From positions 3,209,638 to 3,273,637 of the forward strand of contig NZ_CP044522.1 of the NCBI RefSeq assembly GCF_016495405.1: a DNA stretch of 64,000 bases, in the 5' to 3' direction. The position numbers and the translations under genes were made by a program. The stretch's first letter is position 1, and every line of letters begins with the position of its first letter. Shown here piece by piece: positions 9,567 to 19,543 of the stretch. Under the pieces are notes generated by a model. The model had not been told where the DNA came from. It made no database searches and saw nothing but the letters and a program-made list of their open reading frames with translations. Source of the stretch: Cobetia sp. cqz5-12. GTDB lineage: Bacteria > Pseudomonadota > Gammaproteobacteria > Pseudomonadales > Halomonadaceae.

Positions 9567-10064
9567 TCACGCGGGCACGAAGCGCAGTGCGACGCCGTTG
9601 TTGCACCAGCGCAGGCCGGTGGGCTTGGGGCCATCCTCGAAGACATGCCCCTGGTGCCCGCCACAGCGCGCACAATGATATTCGGTGCGCGGCCAGATGA
9701 GTCCGTAGTCGGTCTTGGTCAGAAGGCGTCCTTCGATATGATCGAAGAAGCTGGGCCAGCCGGTGCCGGACTCGAACTTGGTGGCAGAAGAGAACAACGC
9801 CAGATCACAGCCGGCACAGCGATACTCACCCTCGCGATGCTCCTTGTTGAGCTCGCTGGAGCCAGAACGTTCGGTGCCCTCCTCGCGCAGTACGCGATAC
9901 TGCTCCGGACTCAGGCGTGCGCGCCATTCGTCTTCCTCGAGGGTCAGCGGCGTGATGTCCGCACCACGCTCGAGTTCCAGCTCCGGGCGCGCGGCAGACA
10001 GCCTGGGCAGCGCCAGCATCGCTCCGCCTCCCAGCACCAGCCCCATGAATTGGCGACGTTGCAT
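9567..10064 (-). CDS. msrB: Exported peptide-methionine (R)-S-oxide reductase MsrB
   Basis: MsrB repairs methionine-R-sulfoxide. The 165-aa precursor carries the zinc pairs C83/C86 and C131/C134, the GTGWPSFF and GGHQGHVF motifs, and the catalytic cysteine C154 in GLRWCNNGVALRF. The N-terminus, MQRRQFMGLVLGGGAMLALP, has a twin-arginine followed by a hydrophobic stretch, so the enzyme is probably exported by Tat to the periplasm. The start at 10064 has AAGGAG seven bases upstream. The preceding SDR gene is separated from it by a hairpin. Confidence 0.93.
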   Translation of the reverse strand: MQRRQFMGLVLGGGAMLALPRLSAARPELELERGADITPLTLEEDEWRARLSPEQYRVLREEGTERSGSSELNKEHREGEYRCAGCDLALFSSATKFESGTGWPSFFDHIEGRLLTKTDYGLIWPRTEYHCARCGGHQGHVFEDGPKPTGLRWCNNGVALRFVPA

Positions 10065-10143
10065 GACATATCTCCTTGTAGCAATGAACGGCAACACTGA
10101 CTTCTACGCGCAGCAGCCTGCGTTGGATGCATGCGCCATGAGA

Positions 10144-10175
10144 AAGCCCCCACGATGCTGCCATCGCGGGGGCTT
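10144..10175. terminator. Terminator after the SDR gene
   Basis: A stem of AAGCCCCC plus CGATG against CATCG plus GGGGGCTT with one internal mismatch and a short loop, just downstream of the minus-strand SDR gene. A short pyrimidine run follows on that strand. Confidence 0.7.
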
Positions 10176-10205
10176 GGGTCTCATCGGCTGACGCCAGCCA
10201 TCGGG

Positions 10206-10967
10206 TCAGATGCGCAGACCACCATCACATTCGATCACTCGCCCGGTGAAGTAGTCATTGTCGAAGATGAAGGCCACGCTGCTGGCGATATCTTCCGGGC
10301 GGCCCAGGTCGCGCATCGGGATGCCACTCTTGATCTTGTCGAGCATCTCGGGCTTCATGCCGGCGGTCATCTCGGTGGCGATGAAGCCCGGCGCCACGGC
10401 ACCGACGCGAATCTTGTAGCGTGCCAGCTCCTTGGCCCAGGTCACGCTCAGCGCCGCGACACCGGACTTGGCGGCGGTGTAGTTGCTCTGCCCCATGTTG
10501 CCGGCGCGTGAGATGCTGGAGATATTGACGATTACCCCCGGCTGGCCGGCCTCGATCATCTGGCTGGCCGCTTCACGCGTGCACAGGAAGACACCGGTCA
10601 GATTGACATCGATGACCTGCTGCCAGCTGGACAGCGACATGGTCTTCTCCACCACGCCATCACGCGCCTTGATCAGCAGCCCATCGCGGGTGATGCCGGC
10701 ATTGTTGACCAGACCGCTCACCGGCCCCAATGCGCCCTTGATGGCCGAGAAGGCCGCGGTGACGGAGTCCTCTTCCGCGACATTGGTCACGAAGCCCTGC
10801 GCCTTGATGCCGGCAGCCTCCAGACTCGCGACGGCGTCATCCAGGCCGTCCTGCTCGATGTCCAGCAGCGCCAATACCGCTCCCTTCTCGCCCAGATAGC
10901 GCGCCATGGCCAACCCCAGCCCACGAGCGCCGCCCGTAATCGCGATGACCTTGTCGTCAAGCTTCAT
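10206..10967 (-). CDS. SDR family oxidoreductase (FabG-like)
   Basis: A 253-aa classical short-chain dehydrogenase. It has the Rossmann motif TGGARGLGLAMA, NNAG at about residues 87-90, the catalytic serine in NISSISR, the YTAAK (YxxxK) active site and the C-terminal ending TGRVIECDGGLRI. The start at 10967 is supported by GGGAG about seven bases upstream; a longer version adds 34 residues of unlikely sequence. It resembles 3-oxoacyl-ACP reductases but has no fatty-acid genes next to it, so its substrate (acyl thioester, alcohol or other ketone) cannot be stated. It appears to be a single-gene unit ending in its own terminator. Confidence 0.85.
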   Translation of the reverse strand: MKLDDKVIAITGGARGLGLAMARYLGEKGAVLALLDIEQDGLDDAVASLEAAGIKAQGFVTNVAEEDSVTAAFSAIKGALGPVSGLVNNAGITRDGLLIKARDGVVEKTMSLSSWQQVIDVNLTGVFLCTREAASQMIEAGQPGVIVNISSISRAGNMGQSNYTAAKSGVAALSVTWAKELARYKIRVGAVAPGFIATEMTAGMKPEMLDKIKSGIPMRDLGRPEDIASSVAFIFDNDYFTGRVIECDGGLRI

Positions 10968-11588
10968 GTCCCGTCTCCCAGATTGTCTGCCGGCAGTGAG
11001 GAACGTCTGCCGGATGCGAGGCCCGCATGCCGTACGGGCGTCACGATCTATGTGTCGAGTGTCCCGCACCGCGCCCTTCAGTGTTGAGCGTCATCGTGAT
11101 AGAGAATGCCTCGGGATGACGCCTACTGCCAGCTCGCGGTGAGTTTTCATGATGCAGTGCAACAGATCGCGGCGTGTCCTGCCTCAACGCAGGCGAGATC
11201 CGCCAACGCAACGCACTGACGGCGTCAACGCACGCCGTCGACAGCGTGCACGAAAGCAGGGAATGCTGATGCGTGAGCCTCGGCCCGCCGCCTGCGGCCG
11301 GCCTGTCCGACTCTCGCTGGCCGGCTCTCGCTGTCCAACTCGCCCTGTCCGGCTCTCTCTGTCCGGCTCTCTCTGTCCAGCCCTTCTATTGTGCACTGCA
11401 ACATGCAGCATGGCACCGCTACTCCTACAGCGCCAGCCATGCACGCCGTCGACCATCAGTGGCTCATCAGCGGCTCATCAACAGATCAGGGCCCGTTCAT
11501 GAGCCCGATTCGACTGTTCCCCATCCGGCGGCTGGTTTACCCTTGACGCATTGGCGCAACCTGCCATCTACCTGCTTCGGGAGAGACG
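10968..11588. other. Non-coding stretch between the SDR gene and fxsA
   Basis: About 620 bases without a convincing gene. Short open frames on both strands here have no ribosome sites and cross a tandem repeat. The left part should hold the SDR promoter (minus) and the right part the fxsA promoter (plus). The only clear structure is the 14-bp tandem repeat listed separately. Confidence 0.6.
11303..11386. repeat. Six-copy 14-bp tandem repeat
   Basis: Six consecutive 14-base units of the type CTGTCCGGCTCTCT (copies 4 and 5 are identical; the others differ at one to four bases), strongly pyrimidine-rich on the plus strand. The phase is exact over 84 bases. Because 14 is not a multiple of three and no gene frame is convincing here, this looks like a non-coding minisatellite. 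Confidence 0.88.
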
Positions 11589-12152
11589 ATGCCCATACTG
11601 TTAGTGATTACCCTGTTCGGGTTATTGGATTTCGTGGTGCTGTTCAGCCTCGGCAGCCAGATCGGCCTGCTGCCGACCCTGGCGCTGGTGCTGATCACCG
11701 GCGCCGTCGGCCTGCATCTGATTCGCCGTGAAGGTCGCGCGACACTGTTGCGCGCCCAGGAGCGCCTGCAACGTGGCGAGATGCCTTCCGGCGAGCTGAT
11801 GGAAGGCGCGGCGCTCATCTTCGGCGGCGCCCTATTGATGGCGCCGGGCTTTCTGTCTGACGCCTTAGGCCTGCTGTGCCTGCTCCCCGCCTCACGGGGA
11901 CTGTTGACGCGCGGCCTGAGCGGCAACGGCGCGATCGCGCGCTTCTTCAAGAGCCGCTTCTCGGCTGCGGGAAGCTCGCGCAGCACCCGCACGGGCGACT
12001 GGGAAGCCGACGCCCGTGCTGACAGTGCATCACGCAGCGATGGCGATCAGCAGCACGCAAGCGGCAACCATGCAGGACAGCAAGGCAACAGCCAGCAGAC
12101 CGGCGAGCCGCTGGAAGGCGATTACATCAGCCGTGACGAGCCGCGCCTCTAG
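11589..12152 (+). CDS. fxsA: FxsA family membrane protein
   Basis: The 187-aa protein starts with two hydrophobic segments (LLVITLFGLLDFVVLF; LPTLALVLITGAVGLHLI), then carries the family features RREG and LMEGAALIFGGALLMAPGFLSDALGLL, and ends in a polar Ser/Gly/Asp-rich tail. FxsA is an inner-membrane protein known in E. coli for relieving phage T7 exclusion by F plasmids; its normal role is not known. A GGGAGAG ribosome site lies directly before ATG 11589. It lies upstream of groES-groEL, a context seen in many gammaproteobacteria, with a terminator between. Confidence 0.9.
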   Translation: MPILLVITLFGLLDFVVLFSLGSQIGLLPTLALVLITGAVGLHLIRREGRATLLRAQERLQRGEMPSGELMEGAALIFGGALLMAPGFLSDALGLLCLLPASRGLLTRGLSGNGAIARFFKSRFSAAGSSRSTRTGDWEADARADSASRSDGDQQHASGNHAGQQGNSQQTGEPLEGDYISRDEPRL

Positions 12153-12228
12153 CGCCTTGTCACGCACAAGCACCAAGCGCAATCGCCTGCTTGAGAGTCA
12201 TGTTTGAAAGTCTTGCATGAGAACGATG

Positions 12229-12262
12229 GGCCCGGTACTGGAAGCCAGTGCCGGGCCTTCTT
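12229..12262 (+). terminator. Terminator after fxsA
   Basis: A 13-bp stem, GGCCCGGTACTGG against CCAGTGCCGGGCC (one G-T wobble), with an AAG loop and followed by TTCTT. Confidence 0.85.
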
Positions 12263-12625
12263 GATTCGTGATACCTCGCCTTACAGGCCCCATCATGCTC
12301 TTCTCTTCTGTTCTGTAATGACCTGCCCTGTCCAGCCCCTGTGCCAATGCCAGTCACTGGTCGGGTTCGCGCTCCGTGAGCTACCCGTCCGAACCTTGCA
12401 TCCTGCAATGATGCTCACCCTGAGCCGATGACCCCTCTCTGGCGTCTTGTACCAATGGACACCGTCTGGAGGCTGCCAGCTATATGCCTACGGTGAACGG
12501 CTCGGATACACTCAAGCCGTTGATTCATCTAGTGGAACCTTGCGGAAGACAGACTGCATCCAGGGTGCGTAGCTTTCATGTGACGCACCAGATGCGCCGA
12601 TTTGAAATTTTTTTATGATCGCCTA

Positions 12626-12654
12626 CTTGAAAGCTGTCCCCCCGCCACCATAAA
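12626..12654 (+). promoter_or_regulatory. Sigma-32 (heat shock) promoter of groES-groEL
   Basis: CTTGAAA at 12626-12632 matches the sigma-32 -35 element exactly. After about 12 bases a CCACCATAAA segment at 12645-12654 resembles the -10 consensus CCCCATNT. It lies about 130 bases before groES, as expected for a chaperonin operon. No HrcA (CIRCE) inverted repeat was seen. Confidence 0.8.
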
Positions 12655-12784
12655 AGCGGTGCAATGGATAACGGCCACGCCCCCAGCGGCGGGGCCCAAC
12701 ACTCGGTAGGCAACCCCATTGAACGCCAGACTCACCGACAAAGAACGGGAGCTGGCGGGATTTACCATCAGGAGAACGTGAGCA

Positions 12785-13078
12785 ATGAACATTCGTCCCT
12801 TGCACGATCGCGTCGTGGTTCGTCGCGTGGAAGAAGAACAGAAAACTGCAGGTGGCATCGTTCTGCCCGGCAGCGCCCAGGAAAAGCCGACCCGTGGCGA
12901 GATTCTCGCCGCCGGTAACGGTCGCATCCTCGAAAACGGTGAAGTTCGCCCGCTGGACGTGAAAGTCGGCGATACCGTGATCTTCAAGGATGGCTACGGC
13001 GTCGAGAAGCAGAAAATCGACGGCGAAGAGGTGCTGATCATGAGCGAGAGCGACATCCTCGCCGTGGTGGAAGGCTGA
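12785..13078 (+). CDS. groES: Co-chaperonin GroES
   Basis: The 97-aa protein shows the whole GroES family sequence: [14 protein letters not shown] at the start, the mobile loop region [16 protein letters not shown], and [17 protein letters not shown] at the end. GroES forms the heptameric lid of the GroEL folding chamber. AGGAGA lies about nine bases before the ATG. It is transcribed with groEL, 57 bases downstream, from the heat-shock promoter. Confidence 0.98.
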   Translation: MNIRPLHDRVVVRRVEEEQKTAGGIVLPGSAQEKPTRGEILAAGNGRILENGEVRPLDVKVGDTVIFKDGYGVEKQKIDGEEVLIMSESDILAVVEG

Positions 13079-13117
13079 GTTTCAGCTTTTCCGGGTTCCA
13101 ACGCTTCGACTTACTGA

Positions 13118-14776
<1,659 letters not shown>

Positions 14777-15083
14777 GCCAGCCTCACCCCACGACTCACC
14801 CGTCGTGACCCGAACCGCTCCTGCGCAAGCAGGGGCGGTTTTTTCATGCCTGTCATCCGGCGAGCGCTGCGAGCTCCGCACGGTGAGCAGCGCGGCTCTC
14901 GGCACCTGACGCCTCCCGCTCACCACGCTACACTAGGCGCCACTTTTTGCCGCGACCCGAGTCATTGCGCTTGGTGATGACAGTGCATCGAGGCTGACGA
15001 TGTATTGATGCTGAAATGCATACGGTCACGACCGATGACGCCAACCGCTCAGGCCGCGCGCCCCGCTTGCCCAGGACCTTCTC
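14777..15083. other. Non-coding stretch between groEL and trmJ
   Basis: About 300 bases that contain the groEL terminator near the left end. The remainder presumably carries the trmJ promoter; no clear -35/-10 pair or other structure was found. Confidence 0.5.
14813..14844 (+). terminator. Terminator after groEL
   Basis: A 12-bp stem AACCGCTCCTGC / GCAGGGGCGGTT (one wobble) with a GCAA tetraloop, followed by T's. A canonical intrinsic terminator. Confidence 0.93.
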
Positions 15084-15902
15084 ATGACTGATACCCCCGC
15101 CGCTTCCCCGACCACTAGCGCCCTCGACAATGTGCGTGTCGTGCTGGTGCAGACCTTCCACCCCGGCAATATCGGCGCCACCGCTCGCGCCATCCTGACC
15201 ATGGGCATCAAGGACCTGGTGCTGGTCAATCCGCGCTGCTTCCCCGATGAGGAAGCGACACGCATGGCCAGCGGCGCCGCGGAGCTGCTGGAAAATGCGC
15301 GCGTGGTCGAGCGCCTGGAAGACGCCGTCAATGACTGCCAGCTGGTCATCGGGGCCAGTGCTCGCCTGCGCAGCGTTCCGCTGCCCCACTTCGATGAGCC
15401 ACGCGAGATGGCGGCGCACGCCATGGATATCGCGCGCGATGGCAAGGTGGCGCTGGTATTCGGCCGCGAGCGCTTCGGGCTGACCAACGAGGAGATCGCC
15501 TGTTGCACGCATCAGGTATCGATCCCCACCAACCCGGACTACGGTATCCTCAACGTCTCACAGGCCGTCCAGGTGCTGGCGCACGAGTGCCGCAGTGCAT
15601 GGCGCCTGACGCTCGACAAGCCTCAGGAGGCGCCTGTCGCGCGCCGTGAGGACGACCAGCTGCCGACCCGCGAACAGCTCGGCTACTTCCATGAGCATCT
15701 CGGTCGCGCCCTGCAGGGCTCCGGCTTCCTCAACCAGCCCCACTCCCAGACCGAAGAGCGGCTGCGCGCCCTGTTCGCGCGTGCCGAGCCGACACGTCGC
15801 GAGCTCTCCATCCTGCGTGGCATGCTCTCCAATCTTGAGCGCCAGACGGCAGCGGCGAACGCTGGCACAGACAGCGAACAGAGCGACCACGAGGCGTCCT
15901 GA
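15084..15902 (+). CDS. trmJ: tRNA (cytidine/uridine-32 2'-O)-methyltransferase TrmJ
   Basis: A SPOUT-class methyltransferase of 272 aa that modifies the ribose of position 32 in the anticodon loop. The first 170 residues carry the SpoU motifs: HPGNIGATARA (motif 1), LVFGRERFGLTNEE (motif 2) and IPTNPDYGILNVSQAVQVLAHE (motif 3, with the SAM knot). The C-terminal helical region (REQLGYFHEHL, RRELSILRGMLSNLE) is specific to TrmJ. AGGA lies about eight bases before ATG 15084. It appears to be a single-gene unit. The last 20 residues are a polar tail of no known function. Confidence 0.94.
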   Translation: MTDTPAASPTTSALDNVRVVLVQTFHPGNIGATARAILTMGIKDLVLVNPRCFPDEEATRMASGAAELLENARVVERLEDAVNDCQLVIGASARLRSVPLPHFDEPREMAAHAMDIARDGKVALVFGRERFGLTNEEIACCTHQVSIPTNPDYGILNVSQAVQVLAHECRSAWRLTLDKPQEAPVARREDDQLPTREQLGYFHEHLGRALQGSGFLNQPHSQTEERLRALFARAEPTRRELSILRGMLSNLERQTAAANAGTDSEQSDHEAS

Positions 15903-15946
15903 GTCGTGCACGGCCGCCCCGTCATGTACCGAGACTCGGGCCGTTG

Positions 15947-15983
15947 CCACTTGGCTCTTGCCCACTTGGCTCTTGCCACTTCG
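15947..15983. repeat. Short direct repeat (CCACTTGGCTCTTG)
   Basis: CCACTTGGCTCTTG occurs at 15947-15960 and again at 15962-15975. A third partial copy (CCACTT) starts at 15976. Confidence 0.8.
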
Positions 15984-16098
15984 CAACAGCCTGTCAGCGC
16001 AACGTCATCCTTCTGACATGGATCAAGGTGCACTGTAGACCTTCCGCTATGCTTGATAGGCAAGACGTCAGGCACCGCAGAACCCGTCACACAGCTTA

Positions 16099-16126
16099 GG
16101 TATAGCGATACCGGTATAGCGATACC
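16099..16126. repeat. Tandem palindrome pair (GGTATAGCGATACC x2)
   Basis: Two head-to-tail copies of a 14-base inverted repeat, GGTAT-AGCG-ATACC. Each can form a 5-bp hairpin, or the two can pair with each other. A degenerate third element (GGCATAGACATACGG) follows. Possible operator or RNA structure; function unknown. Confidence 0.75.
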
Positions 16127-16379
16127 GGCATAGACATACGGTACAGACCCATGCAGTAGCTGCAGCCCAGCAAGGAGTTCACGTGCGAAGGCTGCGGTGT
16201 CAGGCAAAGGCTCCTATGCGACCTTGAGACCTGCCATGCAGGTCGAGAACTGCCGCAAGAGCAGGCAGACGCCGCCACGCCAGCACATGAAAGGCCGCGT
16301 GGCGACGCCCCTCGAGACACCCACACGAAGAGCCGACCCTGATCCCATCCACGACCATGGACTCACGGAGCGCCTTTAC

Positions 16380-16583
16380 ATGACTCAGACAGCCGCACGA
16401 CAGACACAGACCCCGGACGCGGAACAGCTGGCCAGCGACATCCACCAGCTGGAAGCTCGCCTGCTCAAGACCGACCCGACGCAGGAACCGACGCTTTACC
16501 GCAGCCTGTACTGCACGATCTCGCTACGTCAGATGCAACTGCTGGCCAAGGTCAGTCAGCCCGCAGCCTCGCAGGCGCATTGA
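16380..16583 (+). CDS. Small hypothetical protein (67 aa)
   Basis: An ORF of 67 codons starting MTQTAARQTQTPDAEQLASD. It is predicted mainly helical (IHQLEARLLKTDP, LYRSLYCTISLRQMQLLAKV) and soluble, with no signal peptide or membrane segment. GGAG lies ten bases before the ATG, and a strong terminator follows about 90 bases after the stop, so it is probably a real gene. I do not recognise the family. It is convergent to rpsA, in the place where ihfB is often found. Codon use resembles the neighbours. Confidence 0.55.
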   Translation: MTQTAARQTQTPDAEQLASDIHQLEARLLKTDPTQEPTLYRSLYCTISLRQMQLLAKVSQPAASQAH

Positions 16584-16675
16584 ACAATGCCAGATCAGGT
16601 GGTTGGCAGGTGGCGACTGCTAATGGCCAGCAACGATCAGCAATGACCAGCAGCCACCCGTAACGACCAGGCATG

Positions 16676-16710
16676 AAAAAACCGCCACCCCGAGGGGTGG
16701 CGGTTTTTTT
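16676..16710. terminator. Bidirectional terminator (small ORF / rpsA)
   Basis: A stem of ACCGCCACCC / GGGTGGCGGT with a CGAG loop, flanked by A's on the left and seven T's on the right. It can end both the plus-strand small gene and the minus-strand rpsA. Confidence 0.93.
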
Positions 16711-16837
16711 CGTCCCCGCATGAGGGAGTACCTCACACAGGATACCGATTCGGAGACGCTGAGGTGACAACCAGAGGCATGTCACCTCAGCGTGGATCCG
16801 GACACACCACCTCACGAGGAGGCGGAGTGTCTCGGGA

Positions 16838-18517
16838 TCACTCCTGACCCAGCTGCTGCTTGATCAGATCACCGATGGTAGTCGGGCCGTTGCTCTCGAC
16901 TTCCTGGGTACGCGGCTTGGCAGCATCGCGACGCGGTGCTTCAACCTGGTCCTTGGACTTGACGGACAGGTTGATCAGGCGGCTCTTGCGATCCACACCG
17001 ACGATCTTGGCTTCGACAGCATCGCCGACGCTCAGGACGTTGCGTGCGTCTTCGACACGGTCAGCGCTGATTTCAGAAGCCTTCAGGATAGCGATGACGT
17101 CGGTCGCCAGCTCTACCTGAACTTCCTTGGCATCGATGTCGACAACACGACCGGACACGATGGCGCCCTTGTCGTTGACGGCCAGGTACTCGGAGACCGG
17201 ATCGCTCTCGAGCTGCTTGACGCCCAGAGAGATGCGCTCACGTTCCGGATCGATGGACAGGATGACCGCTTCAGCTTCTTCGCCCTTCTTGTAACGACGC
17301 ACGGCTTCTTCGCCAGCTTCGTTCCAGGAAATGTCGGAGAGGTGAACCAGGCCGTCGATGCCGCCTTCCAGACCGATGAAGATACCGAAGTCAGTGATTG
17401 ACTTGATGGTACCGGAGACACGGTCGCCCTTGTTGTGCTTGCCGCTGAAGTCTTCCCACGGGTTGGTGGTGCACTGCTTGATACCCAGGGAGATACGACG
17501 ACGCTCTTCGTCGATGTCCAGAATCATCACTTCCACGTCATCGCCGACATTGACGACCTTGGACGGGTGGATGTTCTTGTTGGTCCAATCCATTTCGGAT
17601 ACGTGGACCAGACCTTCGACGCCCTCTTCCAGCTCGGCGAAGCAGCCGTAGTCGGTGAGGTTGGTGACGCGTGCGTTGATCTTGGCGCCTTCCGGGTAGC
17701 GAGCCTTGATGTTGACCCACGGATCTTCGCCCAGCTGCTTGAGACCCAGAGACACACGGTTGCGCTCGCGGTCGAACTTCAGCACCTTGACATTGATCTC
17801 GTCGCCGACAGCAACGATCTCGGACGGATGCTTGATGCGCTTCCATGCCATGTCGGTGATGTGCAGCAGGCCGTCAACGCCGCCGAGGTCGACGAAGGCG
17901 CCGTAGTCGGTCAGGTTCTTGACGATACCCTGAATCTGCTGACCTTCCTGCAGAGTGGCCAGGAGGGCTTCACGCTCAGCGCTGTTCTCGGCTTCGAGGA
18001 CGGCACGACGAGACACGACAACGTTGTTGCGCTTGGCGTCGAGCTTGATGACCTTGAAGTCCAGTTCCTTGTTCTCGAGATGGGCGGTGTCGCGCACAGG
18101 GCGGACATCGACCAGAGAACCCGGCAGGAAGGCACGGATGGTGTTGATGTCGACGGTAAAGCCACCTTTGACCTTGCCGTTGATCACGCCCTTGACGATC
18201 TCGTCTTTCTCGAAGGCGGCTTCCAGCTCTTTCCACGCTTCGGCACGCTTGGCCTTCTCGCGGGACAGGCGGGTCTCACCGAAGCCATCTTCCACGGCTT
18301 CCAGTGCAACCATGACTTCGTCGCCGATGCTGATGGACAGCTGGCCACTTTCGTCACGGAACTGTTCAGACGGAATCTGACCTTCAGACTTCAGACCGGC
18401 ATTGACAGTGATCCAGTCGCCATCGATATCCACGATGGTAGCGGACACGATTGCGCCCGGCTCCATGTTGATGTCCTGGAGTGACTGTTCAAATAAATCA
18501 GCAAAGCTCTCGCTCAT
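16838..18517 (-). CDS. rpsA: 30S ribosomal protein S1
   Basis: S1 binds mRNA on the 30S subunit and is needed to start translation of structured leaders. The 559-aa protein has the usual six S1 repeats, each with a [25 protein letters not shown] core; four are clearly visible ([33 protein letters not shown] and others) and the first two are more divergent. AGGA lies six bases before the ATG. It lies downstream of cmk, the common bacterial order, but about 300 bases away, so it probably has its own promoter. Confidence 0.97.
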   Translation of the reverse strand: MSESFADLFEQSLQDINMEPGAIVSATIVDIDGDWITVNAGLKSEGQIPSEQFRDESGQLSISIGDEVMVALEAVEDGFGETRLSREKAKRAEAWKELEAAFEKDEIVKGVINGKVKGGFTVDINTIRAFLPGSLVDVRPVRDTAHLENKELDFKVIKLDAKRNNVVVSRRAVLEAENSAEREALLATLQEGQQIQGIVKNLTDYGAFVDLGGVDGLLHITDMAWKRIKHPSEIVAVGDEINVKVLKFDRERNRVSLGLKQLGEDPWVNIKARYPEGAKINARVTNLTDYGCFAELEEGVEGLVHVSEMDWTNKNIHPSKVVNVGDDVEVMILDIDEERRRISLGIKQCTTNPWEDFSGKHNKGDRVSGTIKSITDFGIFIGLEGGIDGLVHLSDISWNEAGEEAVRRYKKGEEAEAVILSIDPERERISLGVKQLESDPVSEYLAVNDKGAIVSGRVVDIDAKEVQVELATDVIAILKASEISADRVEDARNVLSVGDAVEAKIVGVDRKSRLINLSVKSKDQVEAPRRDAAKPRTQEVESNGPTTIGDLIKQQLGQE

Positions 18518-18823
18518 GGTATTCCTACATGATCAACGTTTGGGGCGGCTTGCACCGCAGTCTCCGTACCACCAGCAAGCACGGGCCATATCTACATATC
18601 CCCGGGGGCGTTGACGCTGGTTCGAGATACACCGGCTTTCCGCTTGCCGCCGATGCACCCCATGACACCTTGCCGGGGGGTTGATGACACCTCGGTGTCA
18701 TCTGGGTTCTGCATCATCACTCGCGAAGCGAGCGAAACCCGCTGCTGCCCGACCCGGAGGCCGTATTGCAACAGCAGGCGATCAATCCGTTGTTCTGACG
18801 ATTCACAGGCTGAGACTCGAGTC
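18518..18823. other. rpsA leader/promoter region
   Basis: About 300 bases between cmk and rpsA. It contains a GATGACAC-CTCG-GTGTCATC hairpin (18683-18702), and at its left end the rpsA 5' leader. S1 represses its own translation in E. coli through leader structure, so the hairpin may matter, but this is inference. No gene is supported. Confidence 0.5.
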
Positions 18824-18828
18824 TCAGC
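18809..18828. repeat. Perfect 20-bp palindrome over the cmk stop codon
   Basis: GCTGAGACTC directly joined to its reverse complement, with no spacer. It overlaps the last codon and the TGA of cmk. It could be an RNA 3'-end structure or a protein-binding site. Confidence 0.75.
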
Positions 18829-19543
18829 GCGCCGCTACCAGGCCGTATTCGACCAGCAGCTGCTGGATGCGTTCGATCACCTGGTCGATGTCGAGATCCG
18901 TCGTATCGAGGATCACGCCGTCGTCTGCAGGCTTGAGCGGGGCGACTGCCCGGCCCATGTCACGCGCATCGCGCGCCTGTATTTCTGTCAAAAGGCTCGA
19001 AATATTAGCATCGACACCCGCTTCCTGCAACTGGGCATGACGACGACGCGCCCGTTCCTCGGCGCTTGCCGTCAGGAAGATCTTGAGCGGCGCACCGGTG
19101 AAGACCACCGTGCCCATGTCGCGACCATCGGCCACCAGGCCCGGCGCACGCGCGAAGGCACGCTGGCGCGCCAGCAGTGCGGTGCGCACGCGCGGCTGGG
19201 CCGCGATGATGGAGGCATTGTTGCCGACCGACTCGAGACGGATGTCGCGGGTGACGTCCTCGCCTTCCAGAATTACGCTGGTGGCATCGCCTTCGGCATC
19301 GAACTGCACATCGAGGTGCTCGGCGATGGTCGCCACGGCATCCTCGTCTTCCAGCGCCACGCCATGACGCTCGGCGGCCAGCGCCGTCAGGCGATACAGC
19401 GCACCGGAATCCAGCAGATGCCAGCCCAGGCTCGCTGCCACCAGCCGGCTGATGGTGCCCTTGCCGGCCCCGCCGGGGCCATCAAGGGTCAGCACAGGCG
19501 CGTCGCAGATCTGACTGTGATGAGGTGTCGCTTCCCCGCTCAT
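18824..19543 (-). CDS. cmk: Cytidylate kinase
   Basis: Cmk phosphorylates CMP and dCMP with ATP. The 239-aa protein has the P-loop GPGGAGKGT at about residues 22-30, the DSGALYR substrate segment, [12 protein letters not shown], and the lid region [14 protein letters not shown]. The start overlaps the aroA stop by four bases (ATGA), so the two genes are translationally coupled. It is the last gene of the serC-pheA-tyrA/aroA-cmk set. The N-terminus carries about 15 extra residues before the P-loop strand, harmless in this family. Confidence 0.96.
   Translation of the reverse strand: MSGEATPHHSQICDAPVLTLDGPGGAGKGTISRLVAASLGWHLLDSGALYRLTALAAERHGVALEDEDAVATIAEHLDVQFDAEGDATSVILEGEDVTRDIRLESVGNNASIIAAQPRVRTALLARQRAFARAPGLVADGRDMGTVVFTGAPLKIFLTASAEERARRRHAQLQEAGVDANISSLLTEIQARDARDMGRAVAPLKPADDGVILDTTDLDIDQVIERIQQLLVEYGLVAAR

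Larger units (their letters stand above)
12153..12784. other. Non-coding stretch between fxsA and groES
   Basis: About 630 bases. It holds the fxsA terminator at its left end and the heat-shock promoter and leader of groES at its right end. An AT-rich patch (about 12600-12618) precedes the promoter. No gene is supported in the middle portion. Confidence 0.6.
15903..16379. other. Repeat-rich non-coding stretch before the small ORF
   Basis: About 480 bases with no supported gene. It holds two short repeat groups (listed separately): a direct repeat of CCACTTGGCTCTTG and a tandem pair of GGTATAGCGATACC palindromes. The promoter of the small gene at 16380 should lie here but was not recognised. 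Confidence 0.55.

Noticed and set aside
11303..11386. Tandem repeat considered as a CRISPR array
   Set aside because: Units are 14 bases and directly joined with no spacers, and no cas gene is present.
11149..11502. Overlapping short frames on both strands around the 14-bp repeat
   Set aside because: They run through a repeat whose unit is not a multiple of three, have no ribosome sites and no similarity to known proteins.
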